Origin: an uncultured Prevotellaceae bacterium
GTDB taxonomy: Bacteria; Bacteroidota; Bacteroidia; Bacteroidales; Bacteroidaceae
Assembly (NCBI GenBank): GCA_902779455.1
Contig: CACZBS010000014.1
Coordinates: forward strand, 1 to 64,000
Length of the DNA: 64,000 bases
Direction: 5' to 3'
Part shown: positions 8,704-16,126 of the stretch, piece by piece
How the letters are laid out: every line of letters begins with the position of its first letter
How positions within the stretch are numbered: the first letter of the stretch is position 1
The notes under the pieces: model-generated
What the model saw: only the letters and a program-made list of their open reading frames with translations
Databases searched by the model: none
What the model was told of the DNA's origin: nothing
Translations under genes and position numbers: made by a program

Positions 8704-8817
8704 AAACAACGAATTAAGACGAATTACACGAATTTCACGAATTGATACTGATTTCACGAATTGATATGAATTTCACAAATTCGTATAATTCGTGTAATTC
8801 GTTTTAATTCGTTGTTT
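8704..8817. repeat. ACGAATT palindromic repeat
   Basis: AAACAACGAATTAAGACGAA at one end is mirrored by the reverse complement ending AATTCGTTGTTT. Between them are ATTACACGAATTTCACGAATT iterations. It fills the gap between the FNT gene and the metalloprotease stop. Same family as 12561-12636. Confidence 0.85.
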
Positions 8818-8843
8818 AATAAAAATCCGCAGTCAGGGAGTTG

Positions 8844-11306
8844 TTATCTGACAGTTGTACGGCGCTCGCGGATCAGTTTGATCTGGCGCAGCAGGTCGTC
8901 GAAGTGGAGGGCGTTGATGTCCTCCGACTGCTTGGCCTGCTGGCGGCAGAACGCCTCCACCTTGTCGAGGTCCTGCATGACGTAGAGCATCGCGTCAGTG
9001 TTGTAGTGGCGGCCGTTGGCCCCCTTCAGCTCAGCCTCTGAGGGGTTGAGCAGGGCGTTCAGCTGCTGCACGTAGTTGCGCTGCAGCTGGCGGCGGGCAC
9101 GGGCCTTGAAGTCATCGCCGCCGACCGGCTTCCACACCTGGGCGAACAGGTCGTCGAGATATTGGCCGACGGGATAGTCCGTGTCGGCCACGTTGCTCAG
9201 CATCGTGGGGGCGAGCAGGCGACTGAGCATGCTGCCCTGCATCTGCTGCTGGGCGCTCTGGGCGTTGGTGCCCGTCTTGCGCATGATGCCGTCGGGATAG
9301 AGCCATTCGGGCGCCTCAAAGAGCTGTCGGCCGATGTAGTCGACGGCCTCTTGCTGACGTTCGCGGGAGGCATACTCCACGGGGTCGCGCCCGGGCATGT
9401 TGTTGTTATAGCGCGAGCCGATGTTCTTGGCCACGTGGTTCAGGTAGCGGTTATACTGGCCCTGCACGGCCTGCCACATCTCGCGCAGGTCGTCGTAGCG
9501 GTCGTTGTCCTCGCGGGTCCACTCGGGCAGTCCCTCGACGACGCGCTGCAGGTTCTTGATGCCGTAGTCGGAGGCCTTGACGCTGTTGTCGCCCAGGTCC
9601 TCGGTCTGTGCGCGGGCGTCGGTGTCGCGGCCCTCGCCGCCGAACCACAGGCGCGGGTTGCCGCGCAGAATCTTCGTCGTTTCGGCCATCAGTTTCTCTT
9701 TCTCCTCAAACTCGTCCTTGAACTCCGGCCGCCACTGGTAGCCCCACTTGATGGCCCACTTGTCGTAGTCGTTGATGCGCGGGAAGAGTCCACGCTCCGA
9801 GATGTGGTCCTCGGGCTGGGCCACGTAGTTGAAGCGGGCGTAGTCCATGATCGAGGCGGTGTGGCCGTGCTGCTCCACCCACTGCTTGTCCCTCAGCTTC
9901 TCCACGGGCGTGGCAAACGAGGCGCCCATGTTGTGGCGCAGACCCAGCGTGTGGCCCACCTCGTGCGAGGAGACGAAGCGGATGAGCTGGCCCATGAGCT
10001 TCTCGTCGAACTTCATCGTGCGGGCCCGCTTGTCCGACGGGGCACACTGCACCATGTACCACTTCGTCAGCAGGTTCATCACCTGGTGGAACCAGCAGAT
10101 GTGGCTCTCGATGATCTCGCCCGAGCGCGGGTCGCTGATGTGAGGGCCGTAGGCGTTCTCCGTCTCCGACGGCAGATAGCGCAGCACGCAGTAGCGGGCG
10201 TCGTCGAGGCTCATGTCGGGGCGGTCCGTGGGCCATTCGCGGCCGACGATGGCATTCTTGAATCCGGCAGCCTCGAAGGCCACGTTCCAGTCGTTGATGC
10301 CCGCGATGAGGTAGGGCACCCACTTCTTCGGCGTGGCCGGGTCGATGTAGTAGACAATCTGCTTCTTCGGCTCCACCAGCTTGCCCTGACGATAGGCCTT
10401 CTCGTCCTTCGGCTCCAGGCGGTAGCGCGAGATGAAGGCCTCGTGGTCCGTCTTGTGCTGGTCGTCCGAGAAGCGCGTGAAGCGGCTGACGAAGTAGCCC
10501 ACGCGCTCGTCCCAGAGCCGTTTGCGCATCGGCTCCTTGGGCAGCAGCACGATGCTCGTGTTGAAGCCCAGGGTGACGCTGCCCGTATGGGCGGCAGCCG
10601 AGGGGGCGCCGGCCTGTGCGCCGTAGGTGCGGGTGGTCTGCACCTCAATGTTGATGGGGAAGACGCGCAGCGAGTCGATGAACGAGCGGTCCTGCTGCGC
10701 CCCGCCGATCTTCATGCGGCCCTTTGTCTCGCCGTCGATGCCCGTCAGGTTGTTCTCGCTTTTAAAGAGGCTGGTCACGTCGATGAGGGCCTCGTCGCCC
10801 GACTTGTTGCGGCCGATCACCTTGAAGGCCGCGATGATCGGATCGACGGTCGACTGCGTCAGCGTCTGCGAGATGCGGTCGTCGGGGTCGGCCAGCTGGC
10901 TCAGCACATACTGGCGCAGGAGCAGCTGCGACGTGTCGCGGCGCTCGAAGTAGACCGAGGCGTGGGTCACCTTCTCGCCTGAGAACTGGCCGAAGCCCTG
11001 CGGCACGGCCGTGAAGCGCGTCACGCAGATGAGCAGGCGCCCCATCATCGAGTCGGGCACCTCGAAGTAGTATTTGTCGTCGATGTGGCGCGTGCGGAAG
11101 AGTCCCTCCTGCACCGACCCTTTCTTCATCAGTTTCTCGTACTCCGTTTCCTCCTTCTTCGGCTTCTCAGTCTTCACGGAGTCGACGGCCACGGCCGTCG
11201 TGTCCGTCTTGACCGTGTCGGCTGGGATGGAGTCGTTTCTTAACGTGTTGGCCTGCAGGCCGATGGCCGTCATCAGACAGCCGATAATCATTAGTGTCCT
11301 GTTCAT
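8844..11306 (-). CDS. Secreted zinc-dependent metalloprotease (DUF5117/DUF4953 type)
   Basis: 820 residues with a signal peptide (MNRTLMIIGCLMTAIGLQA). The zinc site HEVGHTLGLRH spans 448-458 (H448, E449, H452, H458), an HExxHxxGxxH metzincin-type motif. The N-terminal half matches the beta-rich DUF5118/DUF5117 regions seen in front of this catalytic domain in Bacteroidetes. After signal removal it begins with a T/D/K-rich linker (residues 24-60). It probably acts in the periplasm or at the surface; substrate unknown. It is transcribed alone, with a tandem set of GGACTACAGTCC-like sites and a MITE-like element just upstream of its ATG. Confidence 0.85.
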   Translation of the reverse strand: MNRTLMIIGCLMTAIGLQANTLRNDSIPADTVKTDTTAVAVDSVKTEKPKKEETEYEKLMKKGSVQEGLFRTRHIDDKYYFEVPDSMMGRLLICVTRFTAVPQGFGQFSGEKVTHASVYFERRDTSQLLLRQYVLSQLADPDDRISQTLTQSTVDPIIAAFKVIGRNKSGDEALIDVTSLFKSENNLTGIDGETKGRMKIGGAQQDRSFIDSLRVFPINIEVQTTRTYGAQAGAPSAAAHTGSVTLGFNTSIVLLPKEPMRKRLWDERVGYFVSRFTRFSDDQHKTDHEAFISRYRLEPKDEKAYRQGKLVEPKKQIVYYIDPATPKKWVPYLIAGINDWNVAFEAAGFKNAIVGREWPTDRPDMSLDDARYCVLRYLPSETENAYGPHISDPRSGEIIESHICWFHQVMNLLTKWYMVQCAPSDKRARTMKFDEKLMGQLIRFVSSHEVGHTLGLRHNMGASFATPVEKLRDKQWVEQHGHTASIMDYARFNYVAQPEDHISERGLFPRINDYDKWAIKWGYQWRPEFKDEFEEKEKLMAETTKILRGNPRLWFGGEGRDTDARAQTEDLGDNSVKASDYGIKNLQRVVEGLPEWTREDNDRYDDLREMWQAVQGQYNRYLNHVAKNIGSRYNNNMPGRDPVEYASRERQQEAVDYIGRQLFEAPEWLYPDGIMRKTGTNAQSAQQQMQGSMLSRLLAPTMLSNVADTDYPVGQYLDDLFAQVWKPVGGDDFKARARRQLQRNYVQQLNALLNPSEAELKGANGRHYNTDAMLYVMQDLDKVEAFCRQQAKQSEDINALHFDDLLRQIKLIRERRTTVR

Positions 11307-11329
11307 GTCGGTTTTAATTTTGGAGAGTA

Positions 11330-11394
11330 CAGACCGTGGTCCTTGTTTTTGGGCAGACTGTAGTCCTGTTTGGGGCGGACTGTAGTCCTTATTT
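11330..11394 (-). repeat. Three ~23-bp direct repeats with GGACTACAGTCC palindromes
   Basis: ACAGACCGTGGTCC, CAGACTGTAGTCC and GGACTGTAGTCC recur about every 23 bp, separated by T/G-rich spacers. They lie 24-88 bp upstream of the metalloprotease ATG, where operator sites would be. No TAnnTTTG box was found here. Confidence 0.65.
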
Positions 11395-11395
11395 T

Positions 11396-11561
11396 AAAGT
11401 TACAGACCCCACCCCCAACCCCTCCCCTTGAAGGGAGGGGAGCAGCTGCGCCGTCATTCGCGACGGGCTATGCGGCAGCCACTCCCCTCCTTCGGAGGGG
11501 TCGGGGGAGGCTTTCTCCCCTCCCTTCAAGGGGAGGGGTTGGGGGTGGGGTCTGTAACTTT
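11396..11561. repeat. ~165-bp palindromic MITE-like element, orientation A
   Basis: Terminal inverted repeats AAAGTTACAGACCCCACCCC / GGGGTGGGGTCTGTAACTTT enclose AAGGGGAGGGG palindromes and a unique middle segment. The middle segment is the reverse complement of that in the copy at 19134-19298, so the two copies lie in opposite orientation. The 308-bp gap 11307-11614 consists essentially of this element and the direct repeats at 11330-11394. Confidence 0.88.
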
Positions 11562-11614
11562 TCATATCAAAGTTCAGAAATATCGTTCACTGTCCAGAAA
11601 CCAGTAGGGCGTGC

Positions 11615-12436
11615 TCATTCCCGCCCATAGGCCAGGGCGGCGCCGATGGCGGTGCAGTATTCTGAATATTTGGGGGTGTGGAACCGCACGCCGTAGAGCT
11701 TCTCCAGGGCGCGGAAGATGTCCTTGCACTGGGGCAGCAGCGAGAGGTTGCCGATGAGCACCATGTCGCGACAACCCGTGCCCTGGGCAGCCAGCACGGC
11801 GGCCGACCCGATCGACTGGATGACCATCGAGATGATGCCGCAGGCGATGTCCTCGCGCGAGGCGTCGTTCTGTGCTCGGGCGAAGATGGAGGCCGTCGCC
11901 TCCATGGGCAGCCCCGGCAGCGGCTGTGCCGAGATGTCGCCGATGAGCAGGTTGATGTGCGAGATGTCGCCCTGCATGGCCAGTGCCGAGACGGTCTTGA
12001 TGTCGCTCGTGTTGAGCATCACGCGCGACAGGCCCTGCAGCGTGCCGCCGCCGATGCCGATGCCGCCGATGTGGCGGATGTTGTCGCCGTCGGCCATGAC
12101 GAACGAGGTGCCCGTGCCCATCGAGACGACGATGACGTGGTCGAGCTGGCTCTCGAAGCGGGCGCCGAGGGCATCGGCGACAAACTCGTCGCAGCGGCTG
12201 GTCTGGACGCCGTAGACGTCGTTCTTGACGTAGGCCGCGCCCACGCCGGTGAGCATGACGTGCTCCACCTCCTCAAGCCGTATGTTGTTGTCGTGCAGAT
12301 ACTTGCCGAAGGCCCCATAGAGCGAGGTGATAGGGTCGGCGGCGGTGATGCGGATGGGTGAGGTGGGCTTGCCCTCGCGCAGTCCCACAATCTTCGTGGT
12401 CGAGATGCCCACGTCGATGCCAATGATGATTCCCAT
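11615..12436 (-). CDS. coaW: Type II pantothenate kinase
   Basis: 273 residues. The N-terminus MGIIIGIDVGISTTKIVGL is the phosphate-1 motif of the actin-like kinase fold, followed by a VVSMGTGTSFVMAD block, HIGGIGIGGGTLQGLSRVML (the type II PanK glycine motif), and a C-terminal FHTPKYSEYCTAIGAALAYG. It phosphorylates pantothenate in the first step of CoA synthesis; type II enzymes are usually insensitive to CoA feedback. The start at 12436 is preferred over an in-frame ATG at 12502 because the promoter lies between them. Confidence 0.88.
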   Translation of the reverse strand: MGIIIGIDVGISTTKIVGLREGKPTSPIRITAADPITSLYGAFGKYLHDNNIRLEEVEHVMLTGVGAAYVKNDVYGVQTSRCDEFVADALGARFESQLDHVIVVSMGTGTSFVMADGDNIRHIGGIGIGGGTLQGLSRVMLNTSDIKTVSALAMQGDISHINLLIGDISAQPLPGLPMEATASIFARAQNDASREDIACGIISMVIQSIGSAAVLAAQGTGCRDMVLIGNLSLLPQCKDIFRALEKLYGVRFHTPKYSEYCTAIGAALAYGRE

Positions 12437-12471
12437 GATAGTTTTGTTTCTGTTCTGTCTGATTCGGGCTA

Positions 12472-12503
12472 CAAAATTACAAAGAAAAAGGCGAACGGCC
12501 AAA
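12472..12503 (-). promoter_or_regulatory. Promoter TTTG-N20-TAATTTTG for coaW
   Basis: On the minus strand TTTG (12503-12500) and TAATTTTG (12479-12472) are 20 bp apart, a consensus Bacteroidetes promoter 35 bp upstream of the chosen ATG. Confidence 0.82.
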
Positions 12504-12560
12504 TTTATTCGACTTTTCCTGCAACAGACAGCTACGCAAGGTATAGTTATCTTTTCTTAC

Positions 12561-12636
12561 AGACAACGAATTAAACGAATTCTTCAGTGCAGTATAAGAG
12601 CGCGAAAATTCGTTTAATTCGTTTAATTCGTTGTCT
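12561..12636. repeat. ACGAATT palindromic repeat, second copy
   Basis: AGACAACGAATTAAACGAAT and its reverse complement enclose ~20 nt. Same family as 8704-8817. It occupies the space between coaW and sdaA. Confidence 0.85.
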
Positions 12637-12661
12637 TAAATCATTGTGATTCAAGCGATGT

Positions 12662-13843
12662 TCAGAATCCGAGTGCCAGTCCGCCCTCGCTGGTCTCCTT
12701 GTAGAGCGAGGGGATGTCGTGGCCCGTCTGGCGCATCACCTCGACGACGCGGTCGAAGGAGACGCGGTGGTGGCCGTCGCTGAAGGCGGCGTAGAGGTTG
12801 GAGTCGAGTGCACGGCAGGCGGCGAAGGCGTTGCGCTCGATGCAGGGAATCTGCACCAGTCCGCAGATGGGGTCGCAGGTCATGCCGAGGTGATGCTCGA
12901 GTCCCATCTCGGCCGCATACTCGATCTGGGCGGGACTGCCGCCGAACAGCTGGCAGGCGGCAGCCGAGGCCATGGCGCAGGCCACGCCCACCTCGCCCTG
13001 ACAGCCCACGTCGGCGCCGCTGATCGAGGCGTTCGTCTTGACGATGTTGCCCAGCAGACCCGCCGTGGCCAGGGCGTGCAGGATGCGCTGGTCGCTGAAC
13101 TGATGGCCCTTCGACAGATGGTAGAGCACGGCAGGCAGCACGCCGCACGAGCCGCAGGTGGGCGCCGTGACGATGGTGCCGCCGGCGGCGTTCTCCTCGC
13201 TGACGGCCAGGGCATAGGCATAGACCAGTCCGCGCGACTGCAGGTTAGCCTTGTAGCCCGTCGCCTTGACGTAGTAGGTCGTCGCCTTGCGCTGCAGACC
13301 CAGCGGTCCGGGCAGCACGCCCTCCGTGTCGATGCCGCGTTCTACGGCCGCCTTCATCGTCTGCCACACCTCCATGAGGTAGTCCCAGACGTCGGCCGGC
13401 TCGTGCTCCTTGACGTATTCCCAGTAGGCGCGGCCGTTCTGCCGGCACCACTCCATGATGTCGGTCAGCGTCGTCATCGGGTAGATGTCCGGACCCTCGC
13501 CGATGACGCCGTCGCCCTCCGACAGGGCTCCGCCGCCCACGCTGTAGCACGTCCAGGCGTCCTCGCCGTCGGCGCGGAACGTCATGCCGTTGGGATGGTA
13601 GGGCAGGAACGTCTGCGGCTGCCAGTCGATCGTCGTCGGTGCCACCTGGCTGAGCACGTCGACGATGGCCACGTCGGTCATGTGCCCCCGCCCCGTGGCG
13701 GCCAGGCTGCCGTAGAGCGTCACGCGGAAGCTGCGGGCCTCGGGGTGGCGCTTGACGTACATCTGTGCTGCTTTCTGCGGGCCCATCGTGTGGCTGCTCG
13801 AGGGTCCCTTGCCAATCTTATAGATTTCGCGAATAGATTTCAT
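12662..13843 (-). CDS. sdaA: L-serine dehydratase, iron-sulfur type, single chain
   Basis: 393 residues. The beta domain comes first (SIREIYKIGKGPSSSHTMGP at the N-terminus, GRGHMTDVAI), then the catalytic alpha domain with TAPTCGSCGVLPAVL. The [4Fe-4S] ligands are visible as cysteines 323, 327 and 334 in CDPICGLVQIPC. It deaminates L-serine to pyruvate and ammonia. The start at 13843 matches the conserved MxSIREIYKIGxGPSSSHT beginning; the longer frame to 13945 crosses the promoter. Confidence 0.92.
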   Translation of the reverse strand: MKSIREIYKIGKGPSSSHTMGPQKAAQMYVKRHPEARSFRVTLYGSLAATGRGHMTDVAIVDVLSQVAPTTIDWQPQTFLPYHPNGMTFRADGEDAWTCYSVGGGALSEGDGVIGEGPDIYPMTTLTDIMEWCRQNGRAYWEYVKEHEPADVWDYLMEVWQTMKAAVERGIDTEGVLPGPLGLQRKATTYYVKATGYKANLQSRGLVYAYALAVSEENAAGGTIVTAPTCGSCGVLPAVLYHLSKGHQFSDQRILHALATAGLLGNIVKTNASISGADVGCQGEVGVACAMASAAACQLFGGSPAQIEYAAEMGLEHHLGMTCDPICGLVQIPCIERNAFAACRALDSNLYAAFSDGHHRVSFDRVVEVMRQTGHDIPSLYKETSEGGLALGF

Positions 13844-13875
13844 AGGGTGTTGTCTGAATATTTTGATTTGAGGCG

Positions 13876-13883
13876 CAAAATTA
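13876..13883 (-). promoter_or_regulatory. -7 box TAATTTTG for sdaA
   Basis: CAAAATTA on the plus strand reads TAATTTTG on the minus strand, 33 bp upstream of the sdaA ATG. No well-spaced -33 element was seen. Confidence 0.65.
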
Positions 13884-13927
13884 CAAAAAAAATCGGCAAA
13901 CGCCATCGTTAATTCATTTTTTTTCAT

Positions 13928-13935
13928 TACTTTTG
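13928..13935 (+). promoter_or_regulatory. -7 box TACTTTTG, divergent from sdaA
   Basis: TACTTTTG ends 35 nt before the ATG of the dockerin-like gene and is divergent from the sdaA promoter. Confidence 0.65.
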
Positions 13936-13970
13936 CATCTAGCAATCATCATCAAATAAATACATTCAAG

Positions 13971-14303
13971 ATGAGAAATGTTTTAATGACCCTCTTGCTG
14001 CTCGTGGCAACGGCAACGGCGGGCGCCCAGGAGATTGTCAAGGGCGACATAAACAACGACAATCAGCTGACCGCTGCCGACGTCACCTCGCTCATCAACG
14101 TCGTGATCGGCCGTTCGCCCAAGGAGACTGTCAACCTGGGCGGCGACCCATACAAAGTGGACAACACGCCGGTCGTCGGCACATGGTGTGCCCCCGACGA
14201 CACGCCGTTCAAACTCAACGAAGACGGCACGACCGACTATCCGGACGCTGCCACCCGACCGTTGCTTCGGTATAGCGTTCGCCCCGTGCGGTCTGCAGAA
14301 TAA
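13971..14303 (+). pseudogene. Truncated secreted dockerin-like/lipocalin-like protein remnant
   Basis: 110 residues: signal peptide (MRNVLMTLLLLVATATAGAQ), one dockerin-like calcium loop segment (GDINNDNQLTAADVTSLINV, residues 25-44), then a GTWCAPDDTPFKLNEDGTTD stretch. In larger secreted Prevotella proteins, as I recall them, such a stretch opens a lipocalin-like domain. After DYPDAAT the sequence turns into an arginine-rich tail and stops, so the domain is cut short by a frameshift or deletion near 14253. It may still be made as a short secreted protein. It has its own -7 box. Confidence 0.55.
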
Positions 14304-14369
14304 GCGCACCGCCACCCCATCCTCACTCACTTATTTTAAACATTGCAATCGAAAAAACACGACGTAACG

Positions 14370-14990
14370 ATGCACATAGCCATTGCAGGAAACATAGGAA
14401 GCGGAAAGTCGACGCTGACCGCCATGCTCGCCCGCCACTACGGATGGGAGGCCCGCTATGAGCCCGTCAGCGAGAATCCCTATCTGGAGGACTACTACCG
14501 CGACCTGCACCGATGGTCGTTCAACCTGGAGGTCTACTTCCTCAAGGAGCGCTTCCGCGACCTGCTCGCCATCGCCAAGGCCGACCACACGGTGGTGCAG
14601 GACCGCTCGATCTTCGAGGGCGTCTACGTGTTCATGCAGAACAACAAGGCGATGGGCCACCTCTCTGACCGCGACTACGCGACCTACATGGAGCTGTTCC
14701 AACAGATGATGTCGGTCGTCCGGCTGCCCGACCTGATGATCTATCTCAGGGCGTCGGTGCCCCATCTCGTGGGCAACATCCAGAAGCGCGGCCGCCAGTA
14801 CGAGCAGACCATCCAGCTCGACTATCTGGAGAACCTGAACCGCCGCTACGACGAGTTTATATATAAGATGTACGAGGGGCGCGTGATGACCATCGACAAG
14901 GACCATCTCGACTTTCAGCATAATCCCAAGGACTTCGCACAGATCGTCGACCGCATCGACCGCACGCTCTTCGGACTCTTCCCGGAGTGA
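14370..14990 (+). CDS. Deoxynucleoside kinase, first of tandem pair
   Basis: 206 residues of the dNK/dGK family: P-loop GNIGSGKST (residues 7-15), the EPV..NPYLEDYYRD substrate-binding block, DRS after VVQ (the conserved DR[ST] motif), YLRASVP and the lid-like KRGRQYEQT. It salvages deoxynucleosides to dNMPs. About half the residues are identical to those of the next gene, which has the same length. ATG 14370 begins directly at MHIAIAGN, as in the paralogue; an upstream TTG is less likely. Whether it prefers dA, dG or pyrimidines cannot be decided here. Confidence 0.88.
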   Translation: MHIAIAGNIGSGKSTLTAMLARHYGWEARYEPVSENPYLEDYYRDLHRWSFNLEVYFLKERFRDLLAIAKADHTVVQDRSIFEGVYVFMQNNKAMGHLSDRDYATYMELFQQMMSVVRLPDLMIYLRASVPHLVGNIQKRGRQYEQTIQLDYLENLNRRYDEFIYKMYEGRVMTIDKDHLDFQHNPKDFAQIVDRIDRTLFGLFPE

Positions 14991-15058
14991 AGGGAAAAGT
15001 GAAGAGTGAACAATTTGCTTCCGCTAAGATAATAAAACAGTTAATCCAAGATAATAAG

Positions 15059-15679
15059 ATGCACATCGCAGTAGCAGGAAACATCGGCAGCGGCAAGACG
15101 ACGCTGACCCGCATGCTGGCCCACCGATACGGATGGACCCCAAGATTCGAACCCGTCGACGACAACCCCTACCTGGCTGACTTCTATGCCGACATGCAGC
15201 GGTGGTCGTTCAACCTGCAGGTCTACTTCCTCAACAAGCGTTTCAAGGAGGTGGTCGAGATATCGAAGTCGACTGACACGATCATCCAGGACCGCACCAT
15301 CTTCGAGGATGCCTGCATCTTCGCGCCCAACCTGCACGGACAGGGCATGATGAGCGACCGCGACTTCCGCAACTACAAGGACCTCTTCGACCTGATGATG
15401 TCGCTCGTCCGACTGCCCGACCTGATGATCTACATCCGCGCCTCCATACCGACGCTCGTCGCCCAGATACAGAAGCGCGGCCGCGAGTATGAGCAGACCA
15501 TGCGCCTCGACTACCTGGAGGGTCTCAGCAAACGCTATGAACAGTGGATCGCCACGTACAAGGGCCAGCTCATCGTCATCGACGGCGACACCTGCAAGTT
15601 CGGCGACGAGCCCGACCACTTCAAGCAGGTCACCGACATGATCGACGCCAAGCTCTACGGACTGTTCCCTATGGAGTGA
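15059..15679 (+). CDS. Deoxynucleoside kinase, second of tandem pair
   Basis: 206 residues, aligned without large gaps to the preceding kinase: P-loop GNIGSGKTT, EPVDDNPYLADFYADM, IIQDRTIFED, MIYIRASIPTL, KRGREYEQT. The pair is separated by 68 nt that contain a GTGAAGAGTGAA purine-repeat remnant. In Lactobacillus, tandem dNK genes encode the two subunits of a dAK/dGK heterodimer; the same is possible here by inference. The ATG at 15059 was chosen because it starts at MHIAVAGN; the frame upstream translates the repeat. Confidence 0.88.
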   Translation: MHIAVAGNIGSGKTTLTRMLAHRYGWTPRFEPVDDNPYLADFYADMQRWSFNLQVYFLNKRFKEVVEISKSTDTIIQDRTIFEDACIFAPNLHGQGMMSDRDFRNYKDLFDLMMSLVRLPDLMIYIRASIPTLVAQIQKRGREYEQTMRLDYLEGLSKRYEQWIATYKGQLIVIDGDTCKFGDEPDHFKQVTDMIDAKLYGLFPME

Positions 15680-15747
15680 TCCGGAAGTTTTTTTTCGTCG
15701 TTTTACACTCACTCTTTTGCTTCCTCTGCCTCAGAGCGTCTCAAAAG

Positions 15748-15809
15748 GCAAAACGGTGCTTTTTGAAAGTAATATACCCCTATATTACCTTCGAAAAGCG
15801 CCGTTTTGC
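15748..15809. repeat. Hairpin with AT-rich core, copy 1
   Basis: An outer stem GCAAAACGGTGCTTTTTGA / TCGAAAAGCGCCGTTTTGC surrounds the core GTAATATA-CCCC-TATATTAC. It could terminate the dNK transcript. Copies 2 and 3 are at 22088 and 57560, with the centre as GGGG. Confidence 0.85.
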
Positions 15810-15949
15810 GTCCGGACGATGATGGATTGAAGCGAGGCTTTCCGCCCGTTCTTCAGCCGTTGGCGGCTACACGGGTTGCCGAGTTGTTAATTTTTGCTCA
15901 GAAAAGGAAAGAAAATGACATTTCCTTTTCGATTTTCTCACTTATTTCG

Positions 15950-15957
15950 TAACTTTG
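15950..15957 (+). promoter_or_regulatory. -7 box TAACTTTG upstream of the GH31 gene
   Basis: TAACTTTG fits TAnnTTTG. The predicted leader of ~165 nt would include the palindrome at 16021-16085. Together with the hairpin at 15748 these are the only contents seen in the 447-bp gap 15680-16126. Confidence 0.6.
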
Positions 15958-16020
15958 TCAACAAAATCGATTAGCTAAGTAATATGCAAATAATAAATTG
16001 GTACAATCCGGTCGCCCCTG

Positions 16021-16085
16021 TAGGAGGCGACGTGTCCCCACGTCGCACTTGCCGCAGGTGTCACGTGAGGACACGTGACCTCCTA
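16021..16085. repeat. AGGAGGYSACGTG inverted repeat in the GH31 leader
   Basis: TAGGAGGCGACGTGTCC... (16021-16046) pairs with ...GACACGTGACCTCCTA (16060-16085). Relative to the copy at 6885-6960, both arms differ while pairing is largely kept. It lies 41 nt before the ATG. Confidence 0.75.
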
Positions 16086-16126
16086 AACTCTTTTGTCCCC
16101 ATTTTTATTATTTAATTATTAGAACA

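Noticed and set aside
9162-10982. 606-codon plus-strand frame opposite the metalloprotease
   Set aside because: The minus strand carries the HExxHxxGxxH motif and signal peptide; the plus frame has a His/Val/Arg-rich composition without any recognisable motif.
11370-11630. Small frame encoding TPPPTPPLEGRG-type peptides in the palindromic element
   Set aside because: The same peptide arises from every copy of the element in either orientation; it is a translation of the repeat, not a gene.
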